From positions 1 to 5,223 of the forward strand of contig CAMNBW010000133.1 in the NCBI GenBank assembly GCA_946533525.1: a stretch of 5,223 nucleotides of DNA, read 5' to 3'. This stretch comes from an uncultured Lachnospiraceae bacterium. Lineage in GTDB: Bacteria; Bacillota; Clostridia; Lachnospirales; Lachnospiraceae. Position numbers and translations under genes: made by a program. The notes under the pieces were generated by a model. That model was not told where the DNA came from and did not search any database. It saw only the letters and a list, made by a program, of their open reading frames with translations. Below are positions 1-5,223 of this stretch, piece by piece. The number at the start of each line of letters is the position of its first letter. The stretch's first letter is position 1.

Positions 1-1259
1 TGAATCCCGAAACGGCAAGCCCCTACGCCTTTATAGGAGAGTATGTCAAGAACGGGGCTGCGGTGGAGGCCGGAGAAAAGAGTGTGGAGGAGCTTGGAAT
101 TTCTGCTCCGGATGATAAGACGGTTGTGATCGAGCTTGAAAACTCCACTCCTTATTTTTTGAGCCTCATCGGTTCGAGCTGTCAGTTCAGCCCTCAAAGG
201 CAGGATATTGTTGAAAAATACGGGACGGATTATGCAGCTACTGCGGACAAGAATGTCTACAGCGGACCTTTCACGCTGGTTTCCAGTGAAAATCAGCAGT
301 ACGTATTTAAAAAGAATGAAAACTACTGGGATGCGAAGATGATAAAGCTGGACGGGGCGGAGCTTAACGTCATACCCGATCAGTCCACGGCTCTGGCCAT
401 GTACGAAAACGGAGAGCTGGATTTTGTAAAGCTTCCTACAGAGCAGGTAGCAAATTACGACGATGTGGACCATGAATATATGAACGGCAATGAGGACTTC
501 ATATATATCAATGAGGACAGCGACAACAAGATCCTTAAGAATAAGAATTTCAGACTTGCCTTAAACTACGGTATCGACAGGAACACTTATATCACCCTTG
601 CAACAAACGGGGTCTATGCGCCCTGCAACGCCCTGGTTATGCCGCTTGTATCCGGGGCAAAGACCACATACGGCGAAGAGTATGCAGTGGAGAGCTTCCC
701 GATGAACGGAGACAACGAGCTCGCAAAGCAGTACCTTGAGACGGCGATGAAGGAAGAGGGAATAAGCGATCCCAAGGATATAAAGGTGGAGATCACTACT
801 ACGGACGTTGAGGCGAGCAAGATAATCGCAGAGGTTGTGCAGGAGCTTTGGACACAGAGCCTCGGGATCACGGTTACGGTCCGTCAGGTCACCTACGCCG
901 ATATTTACGGGAGCGTATTCCCCAACGGAGATTATGAGGTAGGCTACGGCGGCTGGGGCCCCGATTATTCCGACCCCTACACATATCTTGAGCTGTTTAA
1001 ATCGGACTGCGCCTATAATTACAGCAATTATAAGAATGATGCGGTAGATAAGCTTTTAGAGGATTCCAAGGCGGAGACGGATGCGAAGAAGCGTATGGAT
1101 ATGCTGAATGCGGCGGAAAAGATGCTCTTAGACGACGGAGCGCTGGTTCCCCTTCAGTTAAGGCAGCAGCACTACCTTATCAATGAGAAGATAACCGGAA
1201 TGAACTTCTTCTTCTGCAGTATCAATACCGACTGGACTTACGCGGAGTTTACGGAGTAA
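1..1259 (+). CDS. oppA: Peptide ABC transporter substrate-binding protein, family 5 (5'-truncated)
   Basis: Extracellular solute-binding protein of the SBP_bac_5 family, which captures peptides and passes them to the OppB/OppC channel. The frame is open from base 3, so the gene enters from upstream; 418 residues are visible. Family members are usually about 540-560 residues, so the signal peptide, any lipobox and the first part of lobe I are missing. The GTG at 63 is internal: the codons before it encode NPETASPY and continue the family pattern. Visible hallmarks are YSGPFTL followed by KNENYWDAK (about residues 85-112), the ALAMYENGELDFV segment, FRLALNYGIDR, and GGWGPDYSDP near residue 321. 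The Asp of that last motif (codon 963-965) lines up with the OppA/DppA Asp that binds the peptide amino terminus, which favours peptide over nickel as ligand. The C-terminus ends normally. Whether the ligand is a di- or oligopeptide cannot be told, so the symbol is family-level. Confidence 0.93.
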   Translation, partial: NPETASPYAFIGEYVKNGAAVEAGEKSVEELGISAPDDKTVVIELENSTPYFLSLIGSSCQFSPQRQDIVEKYGTDYAATADKNVYSGPFTLVSSENQQYVFKKNENYWDAKMIKLDGAELNVIPDQSTALAMYENGELDFVKLPTEQVANYDDVDHEYMNGNEDFIYINEDSDNKILKNKNFRLALNYGIDRNTYITLATNGVYAPCNALVMPLVSGAKTTYGEEYAVESFPMNGDNELAKQYLETAMKEEGISDPKDIKVEITTTDVEASKIIAEVVQELWTQSLGITVTVRQVTYADIYGSVFPNGDYEVGYGGWGPDYSDPYTYLELFKSDCAYNYSNYKNDAVDKLLEDSKAETDAKKRMDMLNAAEKMLLDDGALVPLQLRQQHYLINEKITGMNFFFCSINTDWTYAEFTE

Positions 1260-1274
1260 GAATTCGGAAGCCTT

Positions 1275-1280
1275 ACGGAG
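1275..1280 (+). promoter_or_regulatory. Ribosome binding site of the oppB-like gene, long spacing
   Basis: ACGGAG lies 12 bases before the ATG at 1293, longer than the usual 5-9 bases. The 33-base gap after the binding-protein stop is otherwise AT-rich (ATATAGATATAT directly before the start) and has no convincing hairpin or promoter. The weak spacing may lower permease translation relative to the binding protein, which is normally needed in excess; that consequence is inference. Confidence 0.5.
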
Positions 1281-1292
1281 ATATAGATATAT

Positions 1293-2213
1293 ATGCTCAG
1301 ATACGTTTTAAAGCGTGTGCTGGCGGCGCTCATCACTTTATTTGTGCTGGTAAGCGTGGTTTTCTTTATGGTCAGAGTAATGCCGGGAGAACCCTTTACC
1401 AGCGCAAAATTAACTCCTGCCGTTGCAGCTAATATGGAAAAATATTACGGTTTTGACAAGCCGCTTCCCGTTCAGTACATCCAGTACATCGGGAAGCTTC
1501 TTCACGGTGATTTCGGATATTCCATGAAATATACCAACAGGACCGTCAATGATATTATCGGCGAGACCTTTCCCTTTTCCGCAGATCTCGGGATAAGGGC
1601 TTTGGTCATAGCCATATCCTTCGGACTGGTGCTGGGGGTTATTTCGGCGCTTAATCGAGGCAATAAAATAGATTTTATCTGCGTCATAATAGCGATAATC
1701 GGAACGAGCGTGCCCGATTTTATAATGGGGGCTTTTCTGCAGTATTTCTTCGGCATAAAATGGGGACTGCTGCCGGTCGCGCAGTATAAGGGCTTTGAAT
1801 ATACGATACTGCCGAGCGTGGCGCTCGCCTTCTTTACCCTTGCCAGCGTATCCAGGATAATGCGCTCGAGTATGCTGGAGGTAGTCGGGCAGGACTATAT
1901 CAAGACGGCCAAGGCCAAAGGGCTTTCGGATTTCAGGATAGTGGGGAGGCATCAGATAAGGAATGCCATAATGCCGGTAATAACCATGCTGGGGCCCACT
2001 GTGGCGGCGGTGCTTACGGGAACCTTCGTTATCGAGTCCATCTATGCCATACCCGGAATGGGTAAATACTACGTAGAATCCGTTTCAACCAACGACTATT
2101 CGATGATCCTGGGAATGACCGTGTTTTATGGGGCGTTTTTGATAATATGCAACCTTATTGTGGATATACTTTACGGAATAGTGGATCCCAGGGTGCGGAT
2201 CGCCGCACCGTAA
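1293..2213 (+). CDS. oppB: Peptide ABC transporter permease, OppB/DppB type
   Basis: Integral membrane subunit forming half of the peptide translocation channel. The 306 residues match the usual OppB length. The start MLRYVLKRVLAAL followed by a hydrophobic first helix (about residues 9-27) and MPGEPF (30-35) is the family N-terminus. A periplasmic-type loop holds GDFGYS (72-77). Further hydrophobic segments are near 103-120, 129-153, 170-187, 229-250 and 270-295. The cytoplasmic EAA coupling loop is clear at about 202-228 (YIKTAKAKGL, then RNAIMP); this loop docks on the ATPase. The tail DILYGIVDPRVR is typical. It lies 33 bases after the binding-protein gene and 14 bases before the OppC-type gene, in the canonical A-B-C order. 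I see no frameshift or missing motif. OppB, DppB and related permeases cannot be separated by eye, so the symbol is family-level. Confidence 0.95.
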   Translation: MLRYVLKRVLAALITLFVLVSVVFFMVRVMPGEPFTSAKLTPAVAANMEKYYGFDKPLPVQYIQYIGKLLHGDFGYSMKYTNRTVNDIIGETFPFSADLGIRALVIAISFGLVLGVISALNRGNKIDFICVIIAIIGTSVPDFIMGAFLQYFFGIKWGLLPVAQYKGFEYTILPSVALAFFTLASVSRIMRSSMLEVVGQDYIKTAKAKGLSDFRIVGRHQIRNAIMPVITMLGPTVAAVLTGTFVIESIYAIPGMGKYYVESVSTNDYSMILGMTVFYGAFLIICNLIVDILYGIVDPRVRIAAP

Positions 2214-2219
2214 GGAGGA
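2212..2219 (+). promoter_or_regulatory. Strong ribosome binding site of the oppC-like gene overlapping the oppB stop
   Basis: AAGGAGGA shares its first two bases with the TAA stop of the upstream permease gene. The AGGAGG core ends nine bases before the ATG at 2228. This near-perfect match to the 16S anti-Shine-Dalgarno sequence fixes the oppC start and points to coupled translation of the two permeases. Confidence 0.85.
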
Positions 2220-2227
2220 TGGCTTAA

Positions 2228-3160
2228 ATGGAGGAAAAGAAAATAACCCGGGATATGTTCGTTATCCGGGGGAAGAACGTCAAAAAGATGGAGACCATGA
2301 GCCGTCCGAATATTTCATTCTGGCAGGATGCGTGGAGGAGGCTTAAGAAAAACAAGTCCGCATTTACCGGGCTTGTTATCGTTGTGATCTATTCGCTGCT
2401 GGCCGTCTTCGCGCCGATGTTCAGCAGATACGGCTTTTCGGATATGGATCCCAATTCCATGAATGCCCTGCCGTCGCTGGTCCACTGGCTGGGCTGTGAC
2501 TCTACGGGAAGGGATCTATGGGTAAGGATATGGATGGGCGCAAGGGTATCCCTGACCATAGGCTTAAGCGCGGCTACCATAAATATGTGCATAGGAGCGG
2601 TAATCGGGGGCTTAAGCGGCTACTACGGCGGGAAGCTCGATATGGTGGTCATGAGGATAGTTGACATCCTCTACGGCATCCCCTCCCTTATAGTGACCAT
2701 ACTCGTAATGGTGGTCATCGGAAGAGGAGTGGCGACGCTTATAATAGCGATGTGCATAGTGGGGTGGATAGGCACCTGCCGCTTTGTCAGAGGCGAGGTA
2801 TACAGGCTTAAAAACCAGGACTTCGTGCTGGCGGCCAAGGTGCTCGGAGTCAAGGATCTTTCCATAATAATAAGACATATAATCCCCAATATCATGGGGC
2901 TTTTGGTGACTAATCTCTGTATGGCGATCCCGGGAGCGATCTTTCAGGAGGCGTTTTTAAGCTATATAGGACTCGGGATCACGCCGCCCAACTGCAGTTG
3001 GGGGATACTTGCCAAGGAGGGAATCAAGATGCTCAGGGTGGCACCGCATGAGGTGCTTATTCCGGCGTTTTTTATATGCAGTACCATGCTTGCCCTTAAT
3101 CTCTTGGGAGACGGGCTCAGAGATGCGCTGGATCCGAGGCTCAGGGGCAGTGAAGGATAA
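2228..3160 (+). CDS. oppC: Peptide ABC transporter permease, OppC/DppC type
   Basis: Second membrane subunit of the peptide channel, partner of the OppB-type protein. At 310 residues it is close to the usual 300 or so. A charged cytoplasmic N-terminal stretch of about 45 residues ends in FWQDAWRRLKKNKSAFTGL, the OppC N-terminal domain signature, and leads into the first helix (about 46-64). The family motif HWLGCDSTGRD is at 86-96, with Cys where Thr is common, followed by GARVSLTIGL. The EAA loop runs about 200-221 (LAAKVLGVKD, then IRHIIPN) and contacts the ATPase. Next come a conserved EAFLSYIGLG segment and a SWG motif, and the C-terminus LLGDGLRDALDPRLRG is standard. The start is set by the strong ribosome binding site upstream. 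Only six bases separate it from the ATPase gene. The symbol is family-level; DppC-like use is equally possible. Confidence 0.95.
   Translation: MEEKKITRDMFVIRGKNVKKMETMSRPNISFWQDAWRRLKKNKSAFTGLVIVVIYSLLAVFAPMFSRYGFSDMDPNSMNALPSLVHWLGCDSTGRDLWVRIWMGARVSLTIGLSAATINMCIGAVIGGLSGYYGGKLDMVVMRIVDILYGIPSLIVTILVMVVIGRGVATLIIAMCIVGWIGTCRFVRGEVYRLKNQDFVLAAKVLGVKDLSIIIRHIIPNIMGLLVTNLCMAIPGAIFQEAFLSYIGLGITPPNCSWGILAKEGIKMLRVAPHEVLIPAFFICSTMLALNLLGDGLRDALDPRLRGSEG
3153..3157 (+). promoter_or_regulatory. Ribosome binding site of the fused ATPase gene, inside the oppC 3' end
   Basis: AAGGA is encoded in the last sense codons of the oppC-like gene, immediately before its TAA and nine bases before the ATG at 3167. 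The overlap suggests that terminating ribosomes re-initiate on the ATPase gene. It supports the ATG at 3167, after which the ABC fold begins at once (LLEVKNLTYSF). Confidence 0.7.
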
Positions 3161-3166
3161 TTTGTA

Positions 3167-5185
3167 ATGAGTGAAAAACTTCTCGAGGTAAAAAATCTTA
3201 CATATTCGTTTAATACCTACGGAGGCACCGTAAAGGCTGTACGCGATGTCTCTTTTAGCGTTAATAAGGGGGAAATACTGGGGATAGTAGGTGAGTCGGG
3301 ATGCGGCAAGTCGGTTACCGCACAGTCCATCCTGCGCTTAAATCCCGAGCCGCCCGGCTTCAGCTCAAAGGGGGAGATAATCTTTGACGGGCAGGATCTG
3401 ATGAAGCTGTCCATAAAGGACCTCCGAAAGGTGCGGGGCAGAGAGATCGGCTTTATTTTTCAGGACCCCATGACATCCCTCAATCCCACGATGAAGGTCG
3501 GGGATCAGATAGCCGAGGTATTCCATTCCAGAACGGATATAAGCAAACGGGAAATTAAAAATAAAGTTATCGAGATGATGAAGCGCGTCGGCATATCCGA
3601 TGTGGAAAAGAGATATAACCAGTATCCCCATGAGCTTTCGGGAGGAATGAAGCAGAGGATAATGATCGCAATGGCGCTGGTCAGCCGTCCGTCCCTCATT
3701 ATATGCGACGAACCCACGACCTCGCTTGACGTAACGATAGAGGCGCAGATACTCGATCTGCTGCTGGAGCTTAGGAATGAGCTGGATACGGCCATAATCA
3801 TGATAACTCATGACCTTGGAGTAATAGCGAAGATCTGCGACCGGGTGCTCGTCATGTACGGGGGAAAGATCGTGGAAGAGGGAATGGTGGACGAGATCTT
3901 TTACGAGACGGCCCATCCCTATACGAACGGACTCTTAAACTCCATAGCGAGACTCGATATGGATAAAAACAATGTGCTGACGCCAATTGAAGGCACACCG
4001 CCGGATCTTTTCTCGCCGCCGAAGGGCTGCCCCTTTGCGGCGCGGTGCGAATACTGCATGGATGTCTGCAACGCCTTTCCTCCAAAGACCTACAGTCTGG
4101 TGGATTCACATATGGTGGCGTGTCACTTAAAGCATGAATATGCACCGGAGGTGGAGTTTAAAAAGCCCGGCAAGCGCGGCGCCGAGACCGGCAGCAGAGC
4201 GGTATATTACGGCGGATCTGCAGGAGGAAAGGAAGAGCCGCTTATCACGGTGGAGGGAGTAAAGAGGTATTTTAAGATCTCGGGCAAAGCCGTTTTAAAA
4301 GCGGTGGACGGGGTGAGCCTTAAGGTCTATAAGGGAGAGACCCTCGGCCTTGTAGGAGAGTCGGGCTGTGGAAAATCGACTCTCGGGCGGACGATAACGA
4401 GGCTTTTAGCGCCCACTGAGGGCAGGATATTATATAAAAATAAGGAAATTCACGGACTGTCGGCGGAGGAGGAAAATTTATTCCACCAGAAGATTCAGAT
4501 GATATTCCAAAATCCCTATTCATCCCTTAATCCCAGGATGACGGTCAAGGAGATAGTCGGGGAGGGAATGCTGCTGCACGGGCTCGCTACCGACGCCATT
4601 CTCGACGATAAGGTAGAGGAGCTTTTAAACAGGGTCGGACTCGGCAAGGAGCATATGTCCCGGTTCTCCCATGAGTTTTCAGGAGGACAGAGGCAGAGGA
4701 TAGGCATAGCCCGGGCGCTTAGCGTGAATCCCGAATTCATAGTCTGCGACGAACCGGTCTCCGCTTTGGATGTTTCGATCCAGGCGCAGGTCATAAACAT
4801 GCTTAAGAAGCTGCAGGAGGATATGGGGCTTACATATCTTTTCATCGCGCATGACTTAAGCGTCGTCAGGTATATTTCCGACCGGATAGCGGTAATGTAT
4901 ATGGGGCACATAGTTGAGGAGGCGCCGACAGAGGCACTCTTCGCGGGACCGCAGCATCCATATACGAAGCTGCTGCTCTCGGCGATACCGATAGCCGATC
5001 CGGAGGTTACGAGGAATAAGAAAAGGATCGAGATAAAGGGAGAGGTTCCGAGCCCCATAAATCCGGGTCCCGGCTGTCTTTTTGCGGACAGATGCCCTCT
5101 TGCCACCGAAAGATGCTTTAAGGAGAGGCCCGAGCGGAAGATGGTGGAGGAGCACCACTATGTTTCGTGCTTTGAGGTGGGATAA
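3167..5185 (+). CDS. Fused OppD-OppF peptide ABC transporter ATPase (two ABC domains)
   Basis: Cytoplasmic ATPase powering peptide import, with both nucleotide-binding domains on one 672-residue chain; separate OppD and OppF are each roughly 310-350 residues. First half, OppD-like: Walker A GESGCGKS (42-49), Q-loop Gln99, signature LSGGMKQR (157-164), Walker B with Glu182, D-loop SLD (186-188), switch His215. Second half, OppF-like: Walker A (397-404), Q-loop Gln448, signature FSGGQRQR (504-511), Walker B with Glu529, D-loop ALD (533-535), switch His562. Both sites therefore look catalytically competent. Each half ends in an oligopeptide-transporter C-terminal domain (HPYT at 250-253 and 597-600) with four Cys: 288, 294, 301, 319 and 637, 643, 650, 668, matching the [4Fe-4S] ligand pattern known for DppD-type proteins. 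A polar Gly/Lys/Glu-rich linker spans about 325-357. Fused ATPases are known in this family (e.g. GsiA), so this is uncommon rather than new. There is no sign of a frameshift. Confidence 0.95.
   Translation: MSEKLLEVKNLTYSFNTYGGTVKAVRDVSFSVNKGEILGIVGESGCGKSVTAQSILRLNPEPPGFSSKGEIIFDGQDLMKLSIKDLRKVRGREIGFIFQDPMTSLNPTMKVGDQIAEVFHSRTDISKREIKNKVIEMMKRVGISDVEKRYNQYPHELSGGMKQRIMIAMALVSRPSLIICDEPTTSLDVTIEAQILDLLLELRNELDTAIIMITHDLGVIAKICDRVLVMYGGKIVEEGMVDEIFYETAHPYTNGLLNSIARLDMDKNNVLTPIEGTPPDLFSPPKGCPFAARCEYCMDVCNAFPPKTYSLVDSHMVACHLKHEYAPEVEFKKPGKRGAETGSRAVYYGGSAGGKEEPLITVEGVKRYFKISGKAVLKAVDGVSLKVYKGETLGLVGESGCGKSTLGRTITRLLAPTEGRILYKNKEIHGLSAEEENLFHQKIQMIFQNPYSSLNPRMTVKEIVGEGMLLHGLATDAILDDKVEELLNRVGLGKEHMSRFSHEFSGGQRQRIGIARALSVNPEFIVCDEPVSALDVSIQAQVINMLKKLQEDMGLTYLFIAHDLSVVRYISDRIAVMYMGHIVEEAPTEALFAGPQHPYTKLLLSAIPIADPEVTRNKKRIEIKGEVPSPINPGPGCLFADRCPLATERCFKERPERKMVEEHHYVSCFEVG
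4139..4237 (+). other. Interdomain linker of the fused ATPase with a Shine-Dalgarno-like run
   Basis: This in-frame stretch encodes residues 325-357, joining the Cys-rich end of the OppD half to the first strand of the OppF half (PLITVEGVKRYF). It is polar and low in hydrophobic residues, rich in Gly, Lys and Glu, as expected for a flexible tether. Bases 4222-4233 read AGGAGGAAAGGA, which would be a very good ribosome binding site, at the point where a separate oppF gene would start. The nearest in-frame standard start codon after it is GTG at 4250, about 16-22 bases away, which is too far for efficient initiation. The run may be a relic of a former intergenic region, or chance from Gly-Gly-Lys-Glu codons. 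Confidence 0.6.
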
Positions 5186-5190
5186 GGGAT

Positions 5191-5223
5191 ATGAGCCGGG
5201 ATGAGCCCGGAGTTGAGTCAGGG
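5191..5223 (+). CDS. Possible start of the next gene (tentative, cut by window end)
   Basis: After the ATPase stop the sequence offers two ATG codons in different frames, at 5191 (MSRDEPGVESG) and 5201 (MSPELSQ), both open to the window end. The only Shine-Dalgarno-like bases are AAGGG at 5184-5188. That leaves 2 bases to the first ATG, which is too close, and 12 to the second, the same long spacing seen for the oppB-like gene. Eleven codons or fewer cannot show a function, and the region could simply be a 3' untranslated tail. Confidence 0.2.
   Translation, partial: MSRDEPGVESG
5196..5210 (+). repeat. Small GC-rich inverted repeat after the ATPase gene
   Basis: CCGGG and CCCGG form a five-base-pair stem around a five-base ATGAG loop, beginning 10 bases after the ATPase stop codon. 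The same stretch is also an imperfect tandem of two ten-base units, ATGAGCCGGG and ATGAGCCCGG. No T-run follows within the visible bases, so it does not qualify as an intrinsic terminator here. It could be part of a larger structure cut by the window edge. Confidence 0.4.

Noticed and set aside
63..65. GTG as the start codon of the binding-protein gene
   Set aside because: The frame stays open to the left edge and the preceding codons encode family-typical sequence. There is no ribosome binding site, and a start here would remove the export signal and much of lobe I.
1281..1292. AT-rich stretch ATATAGATATAT as a possible -10 promoter element for the permease genes
   Set aside because: No TTGACA-like -35 box lies at a suitable distance upstream, and the short gap and conserved gene order are better explained by read-through transcription.
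1410..1952. Antisense open frame of 180 codons inside the oppB-like gene
   Set aside because: It lies wholly within a well supported permease gene, is rich in His, Tyr and Arg as expected from reverse-reading membrane-protein codons, and matches no family I recognise.
3365..3916. Antisense open frame of 183 codons opposite the first ATPase domain
   Set aside because: It is fully covered by intact ABC motifs on the + strand. Its length is explained by codon bias, and no recognisable domain is encoded.
4516..5106. Antisense open frame of 196 codons opposite the second ATPase domain
   Set aside because: It is a Ser- and Cys-rich translation typical of a shadow frame. The + strand product is strongly conserved in motif content.
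5196..5223. Intrinsic terminator after the ATPase gene
   Set aside because: The stem has only five base pairs and no T-run follows it in the visible bases.
1..5223. Mobile elements, CRISPR arrays, tRNA or other RNA genes, or an undescribed defence or biosynthetic system
   Set aside because: Nearly every base lies in four recognisable transporter genes, with gaps of 33, 14 and 6 bases between them. No long repeats, transposase-like frames or spacer-repeat patterns were seen.

Overview
The window is a compact, single-strand segment of an Opp/Dpp-type peptide ABC importer operon. All genes are on the + strand and tightly packed, and nothing is left unexplained beyond short gaps. The organism is probably a Gram-positive Clostridia member, with Lachnospiraceae-like as my best guess. 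That is an inference from the intermediate GC content, frequent ATA (Ile) and AGG (Arg) codons in every gene, good AGGAGG-type ribosome binding sites, and the style of the substrate-binding protein. No sequence search was possible.

Layout: (1) bases 1-1259 are the 3' three quarters of a family 5 solute-binding protein gene whose start lies upstream of the window; (2) 1293-2213 encode an OppB-type permease; (3) 2228-3160 encode an OppC-type permease; (4) 3167-5185 encode one 672-residue protein carrying two complete ABC ATPase domains, an OppD-like half fused to an OppF-like half; (5) 5186-5223 is a 38-base tail in which another reading frame may start. Gaps between genes are 33, 14 and 6 bases, and the ribosome binding sites of genes 3 and 4 sit on or just before the previous stop codon. 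Co-transcription is therefore very likely. No promoter or convincing terminator is visible, so both operon ends lie outside the window.

How the genes work together: the binding protein captures a peptide outside the membrane and delivers it to the channel formed by the two permeases. The fused ATPase supplies both nucleotide-binding sites from one chain, so the likely complex is A + B + C + DF rather than the five-protein form. Every catalytic motif in both ATPase halves looks intact. Each half ends in the Cys-rich C-terminal domain typical of OppD/OppF/DppD/DppF, with identical Cys spacing.

This is mostly an ordinary transporter locus and I do not see a previously undescribed system. The points worth a second look are the D-F fusion with a Shine-Dalgarno-like purine run at the domain junction, the duplicated four-cysteine motif, and the short repeat and hairpin at the very end.
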